From Clostridiales bacterium (lineage in GTDB: Bacteria; Bacillota; Clostridia; Oscillospirales; Oscillospiraceae): a stretch of 33,744 bases of DNA. The stretch covers positions 1 to 33,744 of the forward strand of contig JAQXKZ010000009.1 of the NCBI GenBank assembly GCA_029010715.1, given 5' to 3'. Under the pieces are notes generated by a model. That model saw only the letters and a program-made list of their open reading frames with translations, was not told where the DNA came from and did not search any database. This document shows, piece by piece, positions 7,812 to 15,547 of the stretch; the stretch's first letter is position 1; each line of letters starts with the position of its first letter. Both the position numbers and the translations under genes were made by a program.

Positions 7812-8810
7812 ATGAAAAACATACTCATGCTCGGGACCGGCGGCACTATCGCCTCTGAGATGACGCCCGAGGGACTTACCCCGGAGCTCACCCCGGAGCA
7901 GCTGCTGCGCTATGTTCCGGCCATAAGCAGCCTCTGCCGCGTCGAGTGCAGGTCTCTTTTCAATCTTGACAGCACCAACATAACCCCCGCGCACTGGGTC
8001 GCCGTCGCCCGGGCTCTGCGCGATAATTATAATAAGTATGACGGCTTTGTCATCAGCCACGGCACCGACACCATGGCTTATACCGCCGCGGCTCTGAGCT
8101 ATCTCGTTCAGGGTGCGGATAAGCCCATCATGCTGACCGGCGCCCAGAAGCCGATCAATTACGACTCCACAGACTCCAAGCTCAACCTGACCGACGCCTT
8201 TGTCTGCGCCTGTTCGGGACAGCTCGCCGGGGTTGATATCGTGTTCAGCGGGCGCGTCATACTCGGTACCCGCGCGAGAAAGACCTGCTCCAAAAGCTTC
8301 GCCGCCTTCTCCAGCATCAATTATCCGGATCTTGCAATACTCCACGACCACCGGCTCATGCGCTATATCTCGCCGGACGTCCTGTCCGAGCCGCTCTTCT
8401 TCGACAAGCTCGACGAAAAGGTCGCGCTTGTAAAGATGGTCCCCGGCACGGATCCCGAGGTTCTGGATTTTCTGCTCTCACGAAACGACGCTCTTATTAT
8501 AGAATGCTTCGGCGTCGGCGGTCTGCCCTCGTATAACGACAGCCGTCTTTTCGAGCTCGTGGAGCACCACACGTCCGACGGCAAATTCGTCGTCATGACC
8601 ACTCAGGTGCAGAACGAGGGCTCCGACCTCTCGGTCTATTCCGTCGGCCACGGGCTCAAGCGCAACCCCCTCGTCCTCGAGGCCTATGATATGACCACCG
8701 AGTCGGTCTATGCCAAGCTGATGTGGATTCTCGGCCAGACGAAGGATCCCGAGACTGTCGGCCGCCTGTTCTATACCCCGGTCGCCCACGATATCCTGCA
8801 CGGAGAATAA
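7812..8810 (+). CDS. ansA: L-asparaginase, type I (cytoplasmic)
   Basis: The 332-residue enzyme hydrolyses L-asparagine to aspartate and ammonia. Two catalytic motifs are visible: GTGGTIAS (residues 8-15, with the nucleophilic Thr12) and SHGTDTM (82-88, with the Thr-Asp pair). LTGAQKPI follows shortly after. There is no signal peptide, which fits the cytoplasmic type I form. The ATG at 7812 has AAAGGAAG upstream and aligns with the family start; upstream in-frame codons overlap the promoter. It is the first gene of a probable three-gene operon with two flavoproteins. Confidence 0.93.
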   Translation: MKNILMLGTGGTIASEMTPEGLTPELTPEQLLRYVPAISSLCRVECRSLFNLDSTNITPAHWVAVARALRDNYNKYDGFVISHGTDTMAYTAAALSYLVQGADKPIMLTGAQKPINYDSTDSKLNLTDAFVCACSGQLAGVDIVFSGRVILGTRARKTCSKSFAAFSSINYPDLAILHDHRLMRYISPDVLSEPLFFDKLDEKVALVKMVPGTDPEVLDFLLSRNDALIIECFGVGGLPSYNDSRLFELVEHHTSDGKFVVMTTQVQNEGSDLSVYSVGHGLKRNPLVLEAYDMTTESVYAKLMWILGQTKDPETVGRLFYTPVAHDILHGE

Positions 8811-8814
8811 GAGG

Positions 8815-10026
8815 ATGGAAACTGTTATTATAATAGGCGGCGGCGCCTCCGGTCTAATAGCGGCTCTGACCGCCGCCGGCGACAAAAACCGCCGCGTCAT
8901 CATTCTGGAGCGTCAGCAGCGCATAGGCCGCAAGCTGCTTGCCACCGGCAACGGCCGCTGCAACCTCACCAATACCGGAGCGTCTCCGGAAAACTACCAC
9001 GGCGAGGTCCCGGACTTTGCCGCTGCTGCCCTTGAAAAGTTCCCGCCGAAAGCTGCGCTGGATTATTTTCGCTCTCTCGGTCTCGTCACTGTCGAAGAGT
9101 ACGGCGGCAGGGTCTACCCTCTCTCGGACTCCGCCAACTCCGTGCTCGACGTGCTCCGCTTTGCGCTCGATCAGGCGGGCGTCGAGCTGCGCTGCTCCTG
9201 CTCTGCGCGGGAGCTGCGCCGCGAGAGCGGCGGCTGGGCCGTCGTTACCGACGGCGAGACGCTGCATGCGGATAAACTGATCGTCGCCTGCGGCGGCTGC
9301 GCCGGCGCAAAGCTCGGCGGCGTGTCCGACGGATACGAGCTTCTGAAGCCCCTGGGCCACAAGCGCACCGGGCTCTACCCCAGTCTCGTCCAGCTGCTTA
9401 CGGAGCCGGAATACCCGCGCGCGCTCAAAGGCGTGCGCGCCGACTGCCGCCTGCGCCTGCTCTCCGGTGAGGAGCTTTTAAAGGAGAGCCGCGGCGAGCT
9501 CCAGTTTACCGACAGCGGTCTCTCCGGACCCGCGGCCTTCGATATCTCCCGCGCCGCCTCGACCGGCGGCAAGGGGCTGTCCGTCTCCGCCGACTTCTTC
9601 GCGGAATACTCCGCCGGGGACGTCGCCGCCATGCTGTCCCTGCGCCGTAAAAATCTCCCGGAGCTTGATACCGCCGACATTCTGACCGGAATGCTGCACA
9701 ACCGTCTCGGCCGGATGCTCGTCAAATACGCCGCCCTTGACGCAAACGCCCCGCTCAAAACGCTGAGCCCGGCTCAGCTCGGAGCGCTCGCACGCGCCTG
9801 CAAGGACTTCCGGCTGAAGCTACTCGGGACCGCTGGCTTTGATAACGCGCAGGTCACGGCCGGCGGCATACGCACCGGCGGATTCAACCCCGAGACGCTC
9901 GAAAGCTGGTTTATGCCCGGTCTCTTTGTCTGCGGCGAGCTGCTCGATATCGACGGCGACTGCGGCGGCTATAATCTGCAGTGGGCATGGGCCAGCGGCA
10001 GACTAGCCGGGAGGCTCGGCCTATGA
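8815..10026 (+). CDS. FAD-dependent oxidoreductase, HI0933/BaiN-like family
   Basis: The 403-residue protein belongs to the HI0933/YhiN/BaiN flavoprotein family. It has an N-terminal FAD-binding Rossmann motif GGGASG (residues 8-13), followed by the family signature ATGNGRCNLTN (about 46-56), and ends with the conserved FAD segment CGELLDIDGDCGGYNLQWAW. BaiN is reported to act in bile-acid dehydroxylation in Clostridium scindens, but most family members have no known substrate and no bai genes are nearby. It starts 4 nt after ansA and overlaps the next gene by 4 nt, so the three are co-transcribed. Confidence 0.88.
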   Translation: METVIIIGGGASGLIAALTAAGDKNRRVIILERQQRIGRKLLATGNGRCNLTNTGASPENYHGEVPDFAAAALEKFPPKAALDYFRSLGLVTVEEYGGRVYPLSDSANSVLDVLRFALDQAGVELRCSCSARELRRESGGWAVVTDGETLHADKLIVACGGCAGAKLGGVSDGYELLKPLGHKRTGLYPSLVQLLTEPEYPRALKGVRADCRLRLLSGEELLKESRGELQFTDSGLSGPAAFDISRAASTGGKGLSVSADFFAEYSAGDVAAMLSLRRKNLPELDTADILTGMLHNRLGRMLVKYAALDANAPLKTLSPAQLGALARACKDFRLKLLGTAGFDNAQVTAGGIRTGGFNPETLESWFMPGLFVCGELLDIDGDCGGYNLQWAWASGRLAGRLGL

Positions 10027-11621
10027 TACTTGTCCGTAATCTCCGTCTTGAAGCCGGCGAGGAGCTGTCCCTGCTCAGATCCAAAGCCGCGAAAAAGCTG
10101 CGCATAAAGGAAAACGACATCACCGCCTTCCGCGTCGTCAAGCGCTCGCTTGACGCGCGGAAGAAAAACGATATTCACTATGTATGCTCCGCCGCCGTCT
10201 CCCTCAGGAGCGGTGAGGACAAGCTTCTCTCCCGTCCCGGCGGCAGGGACCTCGCCGTGTACACCGAGCCGCTGTACGATATACCGCGTGTTCCCGCCGC
10301 TCCGGATAAACCGCGTCCGGTCGTCGTCGGCTTCGGCCCCGCCGGCATGTTCGCCGCGCTGGTCCTTGCCCGTGTCGGTGCAAGGCCGGTCGTCATCGAG
10401 CGCGGCAAGGACGCTCCCGGCCGCAAGGCAGCGGTGGACGCCTTTCGCGCCGGGGGCGTGCTCGACCCCGAGTCGAACGTCCAGTTCGGCGAGGGCGGCG
10501 CCGGTACCTTCTCCGACGGCAAGCTCAACACCGGCACCCATGACAAGCGCATGTTCTGGGTCCTGCGCGAATTTGCCGCGCACGGCGCGCCGGAAAGCGT
10601 CACCTATGACGCGAAGCCCCATATCGGGACCGACATTCTGATCGACGTCGTGCAGAACATCCGCCGCGAGATCATCGCCCTCGGAGGCGAGGTTCATTTT
10701 GAGACCAGAATGGACAAGATCCTGGCCGAAAACGGCCGGGTGACCCGCCTGCTCCTGCACACCGCCGGGGGAGAGTATACCCTCCCCTGCTCACGGCTCA
10801 TCCTCGCGCCCGGGCACTCTGCGCGCGACAGCTTTGAGATGCTCGCTTCCATCGGCGTCACCATGGAGCGAAAGCCCTTTTCAATGGGCGTGCGCATCGA
10901 GCACAGGCAGGCCGATATCGACCTCGCCCAGTACGGCTGCTCCCGCGGCGAGCTGCCCCCGGCAGACTACAGCCTCAGCGTACATCTGCCCGACGGCACA
11001 AGCGCTTACACCTTCTGCACGTGCCCCGGCGGCAGCGTATTTGCCGCGGCCTCCGAGCCCGGCGGAATAGTCACCAACGGCATGAGCTACTCAAAGCGCG
11101 ACGGGGAGAACGCGAACTCCGCCCTGCTCGTCACGCTGCATACCGAAGACTTCCCGGGAGAGGGCATACTCGCCGGTATGTACTGGCAGCGCGAGGTCGA
11201 GCGGCGGGCCTATGAATATTCCGGGAGCTACAGCGCTCCCGCCCAGCTTGCCGGCGACTTTCTGGCAGGGCGTCCGAGCGCCGGGCCGGGCCGCGTGAAG
11301 CCCAGCTATGAGCCCGGCGTCATCTGGGGAGATCTGCGGGAGGTGCTGCCGGAGCGGGTCAGCTCCGTGCTGCAAAAAGCCATACCGGAGCTCGGCAAAA
11401 AGCTCCGCGGCTTCGACGATCCCGAAGCCGTCCTGACCGGTCCCGAGACGCGCTCGTCCTCTCCCGTCCGTATAGTCCGCGACGAAACTCTGCAGGGCAG
11501 CCTCCGCGGTCTATACCCCTGCGGAGAAGGCGCAGGCTATGCCGGAGGCATCACCTCCGCCGCGGTCGACGGACTGCGCTGCGCCGAGGCGGTGCTGCGC
11601 GATATGGCGGCCGAAACCTGA
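10023..11621 (+). CDS. FAD-dependent dehydrogenase, COG2509-like
   Basis: A 532-residue protein with about 95 N-terminal residues ahead of a Rossmann FAD motif VVGFGPAG (about residues 100-107), then QFGEGGAGTFSDGKL, a conserved block of the uncharacterised COG2509 dehydrogenases. The C-terminus has the FAD-contacting segment PCGEGAGYAGGITSAAVDG. The start is set by the ATGA overlap with the previous gene; a longer reading begins inside that gene and lacks a ribosome binding site. The substrate is unknown. Confidence 0.85.
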   Translation: MILVRNLRLEAGEELSLLRSKAAKKLRIKENDITAFRVVKRSLDARKKNDIHYVCSAAVSLRSGEDKLLSRPGGRDLAVYTEPLYDIPRVPAAPDKPRPVVVGFGPAGMFAALVLARVGARPVVIERGKDAPGRKAAVDAFRAGGVLDPESNVQFGEGGAGTFSDGKLNTGTHDKRMFWVLREFAAHGAPESVTYDAKPHIGTDILIDVVQNIRREIIALGGEVHFETRMDKILAENGRVTRLLLHTAGGEYTLPCSRLILAPGHSARDSFEMLASIGVTMERKPFSMGVRIEHRQADIDLAQYGCSRGELPPADYSLSVHLPDGTSAYTFCTCPGGSVFAAASEPGGIVTNGMSYSKRDGENANSALLVTLHTEDFPGEGILAGMYWQREVERRAYEYSGSYSAPAQLAGDFLAGRPSAGPGRVKPSYEPGVIWGDLREVLPERVSSVLQKAIPELGKKLRGFDDPEAVLTGPETRSSSPVRIVRDETLQGSLRGLYPCGEGAGYAGGITSAAVDGLRCAEAVLRDMAAET

Positions 11622-11738
11622 GCCGGGCCTCCGGCCCCCTCAAACCGGATAAGCCGCCGCAGAAAGGCTTGATTTATCAGGCCCTTCGTGAGACGCGGCA
11701 TTTTGAAAACGTTCAGAATGTCCGGCGGCGGAAGCGCG

Positions 11739-11767
11739 GTCAAAAAGCCCCTGCGGGCCTTTTTGAC
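11739..11767. terminator. Hairpin between convergent genes, first of two
   Basis: A 9-bp AT-rich/GC-rich stem (left arm GTCAAAAAG, right arm CTTTTTGAC) continues past a C-C mismatch into CCC/GGG. It can act in either direction between the flavoprotein operon and the etf genes. Confidence 0.6.
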
Positions 11768-11773
11768 AAGCTG

Positions 11774-11805
11774 AAAAAGAGACATGCCGAAGCATGTCTC
11801 TTTTT
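11774..11805. terminator. Strong bidirectional intrinsic terminator
   Basis: A perfect 14-bp stem (11774-11787 with 11792-11805) with a 4-nt loop. Both arms end in A5/T5, so both strands have a GC stem followed by a U run. On the minus strand the loop is C(UUCG)G. It ends both the ansA operon and the etfBA operon. Confidence 0.92.
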
Positions 11806-11825
11806 ATCGTATTATCCGGTTGTTG

Positions 11826-12713
11826 TCAGCTGAGCTTCTCAACTATCGCGGAAAGCGCGGTGTTGGAGTTGCCGACGAGGCAGTAGTCAGCCTCTTCGAA
11901 GATCGGGGCGTTCTCGTTCTTATCGAGAGCAAAGATAACACCGGACTGATCGACGCCGACCATGTGCTGAACCTGGCCGGAAACACCGATGGCGAAGTAG
12001 ACGTTGGGCTTGATCATAACGCCGGAAACGCCGATGTAGCGGTTCTTCTCAAACCAGCCCTCATCCTCGGCGGCGGGTCTGGTGCAGCCGATCTCGGCGC
12101 CCATGATGGAGGCGAGCTTCTCGACGGTCGGGAGATTGTCGGCAGAGGAGAGGCCGCGGCCGCAGCCGATGACCTTCTTTGCGCCGGGCAGGTTCATCTG
12201 GGAACCGGCAGACTCCTTGATGCCAACGAGCTCCATTCCCTTTATCTCAACGGCGGGGAGCTCCTTTGCTTCGCTGCTGCGGAGATTGTCCTCGCAGCCG
12301 AAGGCGCCGGCGCCGACAACAACGACGGCGGGGAGAGGAGTGCTCTCGGTCTTGATGGCACTGCCGCCGTAGACCATCCTGGTGATCTCAGCGCAGCCGT
12401 CACCGACCTTGACGCTCAGGGCTTCGGGCAGAGGGCAGGTCTTCATCGCGGCGGCAACATAGCCGGCGACAAGACGTCCGCCAAGGCCGCCTTCGCAGAG
12501 CACGAGTTCGGGCTTGAGTTCCGCGGCGACCGCGGCAATGGCGTCGAGCCTGGCGGCGATGGAATCCTCATGAGCAACGGTGTAAACGACGTCGGCGCCG
12601 GTAAGCTCCGGGCAGGCGCTGACCAGAACGGTATGTGCCGCGAGCTCGTTCGCCTTGCTGACCAGTTCCTTACCGGCCGCGCTGGTTGCAACTACAAGAA
12701 TATTGTTCAACAT
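11826..12713 (-). CDS. fixB: Electron transfer flavoprotein alpha subunit, FixB-like
   Basis: The 295-residue protein is ETF alpha, which binds FAD and pairs with the beta subunit. The C-terminal FAD domain has GCGRGLSSADN, CTRPAAEDEGW and the family stretch GVSGQVQHMVGVDQSG, then APIFEEADY. By memory of the E. coli sequence it resembles FixB more than the fatty-acid type EtfA. A GTG codon 9 nt upstream overlaps the GGGAGGT ribosome binding site, so the ATG at 12713 is the better start. It follows etfB by 15 nt. Symbol given as family resemblance; etfA is the alternative name. Confidence 0.87.
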   Translation of the reverse strand: MLNNILVVATSAAGKELVSKANELAAHTVLVSACPELTGADVVYTVAHEDSIAARLDAIAAVAAELKPELVLCEGGLGGRLVAGYVAAAMKTCPLPEALSVKVGDGCAEITRMVYGGSAIKTESTPLPAVVVVGAGAFGCEDNLRSSEAKELPAVEIKGMELVGIKESAGSQMNLPGAKKVIGCGRGLSSADNLPTVEKLASIMGAEIGCTRPAAEDEGWFEKNRYIGVSGVMIKPNVYFAIGVSGQVQHMVGVDQSGVIFALDKNENAPIFEEADYCLVGNSNTALSAIVEKLS

Positions 12714-12728
12714 ATCAGGCACCTCCCA

Positions 12729-13493
12729 TTAAATGCTGCTCTTGAGGACTTTGCAGAATTCATCGAACTCTGCCTCATCGGACTCATGGAACATGATCTT
12801 CTTACGAACAGCCTTCTCCGGAGCAAGCACGGAAGCCACGCTGGTAACGGTGGCCTCGGCCGTAAATTCGCCGGCATCCCATATGGTCATAGGCTTCTTG
12901 CCGGAGCCCATGATCTCCTTCATGGTGGGGATATGCGGTCTGCATATATCGCTGGTAACAGACAGAACAGCCTTGCCTCCGATGGCGTAGGTCTCGGTAC
13001 GGTTGCCGTCGGTCCTCTCGGCCATGACCTTGCCGTCAGCATAGCTGAGGCCGGAAACAGCGTTGAGAGTAGGCCAGCCGAGCATACCGCCGAGGATATT
13101 TCCGAGCTGCTGAGAGTACATGTCGCCGGAGCCCTCGCCGCAGATAATAATATCCACATCGCCCATCTTCTCAACGGCAGCCTTCAGCAGGGATGCGACC
13201 GTGAGATTATCGACGGCGTTCTGATCCTGGATCCTGACGGCATACAGGGACTCGGGACCGCGGGCAAGTGCGGACTTCTTCATTTTGGAGTTATCCAAAA
13301 CGTCGCCGGCGACGGTCAGCATAGCGGTCTTTCCGTCGGGAACGGCTCTGGACAGGCTCATGGCCGCCTCAATCGCATTAAGGTCATAGGGGCTTACGAC
13401 CCAGGCTGCCCTGCTCAGATTAACGGTTTTGTCGGGGTTGATGGAGATCTCGTCTTCATCGGGTATGTACTTGAAGCACACCAGAATATTCAT
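12729..13493 (-). CDS. fixA: Electron transfer flavoprotein beta subunit, FixA-like
   Basis: A 254-residue ETF beta. FixA-type marks are CFKYIPDEDEI near the N-terminus, YDLNAIEAA, LARGPESLY, GEGSGDMYSQQ and TSDICRPHIPTMKEI, and GSGKKP. Such pairs carry electrons from a dehydrogenase to an acyl-CoA-type acceptor; FixAB in E. coli serves carnitine reduction. No fixC, fixX or acyl-CoA dehydrogenase is in the window, so partners are unknown. The second ATG (13493) is 8 nt after GAGG and is preferred to the ATG at 13499, which nearly abuts it. Confidence 0.88.
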   Translation of the reverse strand: MNILVCFKYIPDEDEISINPDKTVNLSRAAWVVSPYDLNAIEAAMSLSRAVPDGKTAMLTVAGDVLDNSKMKKSALARGPESLYAVRIQDQNAVDNLTVASLLKAAVEKMGDVDIIICGEGSGDMYSQQLGNILGGMLGWPTLNAVSGLSYADGKVMAERTDGNRTETYAIGGKAVLSVTSDICRPHIPTMKEIMGSGKKPMTIWDAGEFTAEATVTSVASVLAPEKAVRKKIMFHESDEAEFDEFCKVLKSSI

Positions 13494-13537
13494 ACGCATT
13501 ACCTCGTTTCAATATTTTTGGCATTTCGCTGTTAACA

Positions 13538-13566
13538 AGTCTAACATATATCATATAAATTTGCAA
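13538..13566 (-). promoter_or_regulatory. Possible promoter of the etfBA operon
   Basis: On the minus strand TTGCAA (13561-13566), 17-bp spacer and TAGACT (13538-13543). Both boxes match 4 of 6 consensus bases. The palindrome TGTTAACA (13530-13537) abuts the -10 box and could be an operator. Other AT-rich choices nearby are possible. Confidence 0.4.
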
Positions 13567-13717
13567 GAAAAACCGGTTCAATATATCACTCTATTTTGTG
13601 TTAAATTGCTGATTTATCTGTTCTGCGGTACATTTTGCGGTATTCACCGCGAAAAAAGCATGGGACGGATAAGCACATCATCCCGGTATTAATATTCCGA
13701 ACGGAAAGCGACAGCGC

Positions 13718-13747
13718 TTGCCTGAGAGCGCGGCGTGGTGCTATACT
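13718..13747 (+). promoter_or_regulatory. Possible promoter of the Dabb gene
   Basis: TTGCCT (13718-13723), an 18-bp spacer and TATACT (13742-13747) lie just ahead of the small gene at 13786. The -10 box is good and the -35 box weak. Confidence 0.45.
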
Positions 13748-13785
13748 TCATTATTATAAATTATTCAAAAAGGAGAATCTCAGAA

Positions 13786-14070
13786 ATGAAGCATTATATA
13801 ATCGCCAAATACAACGACAGCGTCAGCGACAGGGAGGCCGTCACCGGGGCGGTCAAGGCTCTCTTTTCAAGTGGAGGCAGCATACCCGGCGTCCACGGCT
13901 GCGAAATACACAGCAACTGCACAGACCGCAGCAACCGCTATGACCTTATGATCGTAGTGGACATGGAGAAGTCCGCGCTGGAGGCGTGGGACGCCTCGGC
14001 GCTGCATCGCCGGTGGAAGGAGCGATTCGGAAGCCTTCTCGCGTCAAAGGCGATATTCGACTGCGAGTAA
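13786..14070 (+). CDS. Dabb-family (stress-responsive A/B barrel) small protein
   Basis: A 94-residue protein resembling Dabb domains, dimeric ferredoxin-like alpha/beta barrels. It starts MKHYIIAKYND and has the typical IPGVHGCEI segment, the NRYDLMIVVDMEKSALEAW strand-helix and a late helix followed by KAIFDCE. The exact role of bacterial stand-alone Dabb proteins is mostly unknown. AGGAG is 10 nt ahead of the ATG; an upstream in-frame start lacks one. It stands alone, with its own promoter and terminator. Confidence 0.75.
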   Translation: MKHYIIAKYNDSVSDREAVTGAVKALFSSGGSIPGVHGCEIHSNCTDRSNRYDLMIVVDMEKSALEAWDASALHRRWKERFGSLLASKAIFDCE

Positions 14071-14081
14071 TATGAATCGGA

Positions 14082-14111
14082 AAATCTCCCGGCCTGACGG
14101 CCGGGAGATTT
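14082..14111. terminator. Bidirectional hairpin between Dabb gene and tdk
   Basis: A perfect 13-bp stem (14082-14094 with 14099-14111) with a 4-nt TGAC loop between convergent genes. The flanking T and A runs are short, but placement and stem strength fit termination of both genes. Confidence 0.8.
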
Positions 14112-14115
14112 CGCT

Positions 14116-14694
14116 TCACTGTTGCTGCTCTTTTATTTTCCGTTTCCAGCATTTATGGCACATGGCGATATAGCTGTCGTTGCCGCCGAGAAAGACCTGG
14201 TCTCCCTGTGTGACGACCTTGCCGTCCGCATCGAGGCGGGCATTGACCGTAGCTTTTCTGCCGCAGGCGCAGACCGTCTTGATCTCGGTCAGCGAATCGC
14301 TCAGCTCCATGAGACGCTGTGCGCCGGGGAAGAAACGGGTCAGAAAATCGGTGCGCAGACCGAAACACAGCACAGGCAGGTCCTCGTCGTCCACAAGCTC
14401 TCTGAGCTGGTCTATCTGCTCAGGCGTAAAGAACTGGGCCTCGTCGGCGATTATTACATCGTGCCGGCCGACCTTATGATATTCATCAACGATATTCTGC
14501 TCCGGCGTGATGACCTGCGCGTGAGCCTCCAGCCCGATGCGGCTGCGGATGATATCCGCGCCGTCGCGGGTGTCTGTACTGGGCTTGATGAGCCAGACCG
14601 TCATGCCCAGCTCTTCATAGTTGAATCTGGTTATAAGCGCCTGGGCAGATTTTGACGAGCCCATAGCGCCGAATTTGAAATACAGTTTTGCCAT
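14116..14694 (-). CDS. tdk: Thymidine kinase, type II
   Basis: This 192-residue enzyme phosphorylates thymidine (and deoxyuridine) with ATP. The P-loop GAMGSSKS is at residues 9-16, and DEAQ at 84-87 contains the catalytic Glu85. Two Cys pairs near the C-terminus (CACG, CHKC) make the structural zinc site. The start MAKLYFKFG, at 14694, follows GGAGAGAG; a longer in-frame reading overlaps the end of udk. It is 22 nt downstream of udk on the same strand, so they form a pyrimidine salvage operon. Confidence 0.95.
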   Translation of the reverse strand: MAKLYFKFGAMGSSKSAQALITRFNYEELGMTVWLIKPSTDTRDGADIIRSRIGLEAHAQVITPEQNIVDEYHKVGRHDVIIADEAQFFTPEQIDQLRELVDDEDLPVLCFGLRTDFLTRFFPGAQRLMELSDSLTEIKTVCACGRKATVNARLDADGKVVTQGDQVFLGGNDSYIAMCHKCWKRKIKEQQQ

Positions 14695-14716
14695 AATCTC
14701 TCTCCGTCCGGTGTAT

Positions 14717-15337
14717 TCAGCAGTGTTCAAGGTGAGCCCGGACCCGCTCCATGACCATCTCCATGGCGACCAGATTATGTCCGCCCTCGGGGATGATTAT
14801 GTCGGCGTTGCGCTTGCTGGGCTCAACAAACTGCTCATGCATGGGCTTGACCGTGCTCAGGTACTGGTTGACGACGCTTTCAAGGCTGCGTCCCCTGTCG
14901 CGCACGTCGCGCATGATGCGGCGCAGTATGCGTACGTCGGCGTCGGTATCGACGTATATCTTGATATCCATCTGCCGGCAGAGCTCCCTGCTCTGGAAGA
15001 TGAGTATGCCCTCGACGATTACTACCTTCGCCGGTTCGACGACGGTGGTCTTGTCCGAACGGTCGTGGATGGAGTAGTCATAGACCGGGCAGACGACGCT
15101 GTGCCCGCGCTTGAGCTCTTTGAGCGCGTCAATGAGCATCTCCGTATCGAAAGAGTCCGGATGGTCGTAATTGAGCCTCGCGCGCTCCTCATAGGGCATG
15201 TCGTGGTGAGCCTTATAATAATTGTCGTGATGGATAACCGAGACATCGTCCCCGAAATGCTGGATAAGCTTCTTCGTAATGGTTGTTTTACCGCTTCCCG
15301 TTCCTCCTGCTATACCGATGACCATAACGTCGCTCAT
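14717..15337 (-). CDS. udk: Uridine kinase
   Basis: The 206-residue protein phosphorylates uridine and cytidine to the monophosphates. The P-loop GGTGSGKT is at residues 11-18, followed by the substrate-binding HHDNYYKAHHDMPYEER and the YDHPDSFDTEML block; VEGILIF is the lid-side strand. The start at 15337 has GGAGGG 9 nt upstream. It is first in the udk-tdk operon and shares its control region with deoD in the opposite direction. Confidence 0.94.
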   Translation of the reverse strand: MSDVMVIGIAGGTGSGKTTITKKLIQHFGDDVSVIHHDNYYKAHHDMPYEERARLNYDHPDSFDTEMLIDALKELKRGHSVVCPVYDYSIHDRSDKTTVVEPAKVVIVEGILIFQSRELCRQMDIKIYVDTDADVRILRRIMRDVRDRGRSLESVVNQYLSTVKPMHEQFVEPSKRNADIIIPEGGHNLVAMEMVMERVRAHLEHC

Positions 15338-15374
15338 GGGGCATCGCCCTCCCATATATCTATATATCCTGTAT

Positions 15375-15403
15375 ATAATAGCATATATTGCGGCACGTTT
15401 CAA
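15375..15403 (-). promoter_or_regulatory. Promoter of udk-tdk
   Basis: On the minus strand TTGAAA (15398-15403), 17-bp spacer and TATTAT (15375-15380). Its -35 box is one base from the -35 box of the divergent deoD promoter. Confidence 0.8.
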
Positions 15404-15404
15404 T

Positions 15405-15432
15405 TTGACTTTTGTTTTTTTATCGGTATAAT
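15405..15432 (+). promoter_or_regulatory. Promoter of deoD
   Basis: TTGACT (15405-15410), 16-bp spacer and perfect TATAAT (15427-15432). The transcript would have a leader of about 105 nt before deoD. The two polymerase sites overlap and should compete. Confidence 0.75.
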
Positions 15433-15547
15433 TATATTATACAGGATTTAACTGAACGCAGCGCCGCATAATCCGGCAGGAGCAGGCGCCGGAGGCGCTT
15501 TGCCCGGTGCTGCCCCAAGACAAACTACTATTCACGGAGGTTATTCT

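Larger units (their letters stand above)
15366..15447. repeat. 10-bp inverted repeat around divergent promoters
   Basis: ATCCTGTATA (15366-15375) and TATACAGGAT (15438-15447) are exact inverted copies with 62 bp between. The centre is near 15406, within the two -35 boxes, so each half-site lies at the start region of one promoter. This is a candidate operator for joint control of udk-tdk and deoD. Confidence 0.55.

Noticed and set aside
11784-13535. 583-codon plus-strand frame over the etf genes
   Set aside because: Antisense shadow of etfA and etfB, spanning the terminator and the gap between them.
13530-13537. TGTTAACA as half of a Rex-type operator
   Set aside because: The expected second half-site with 4-nt spacing is absent at both this site and 16336-16343.
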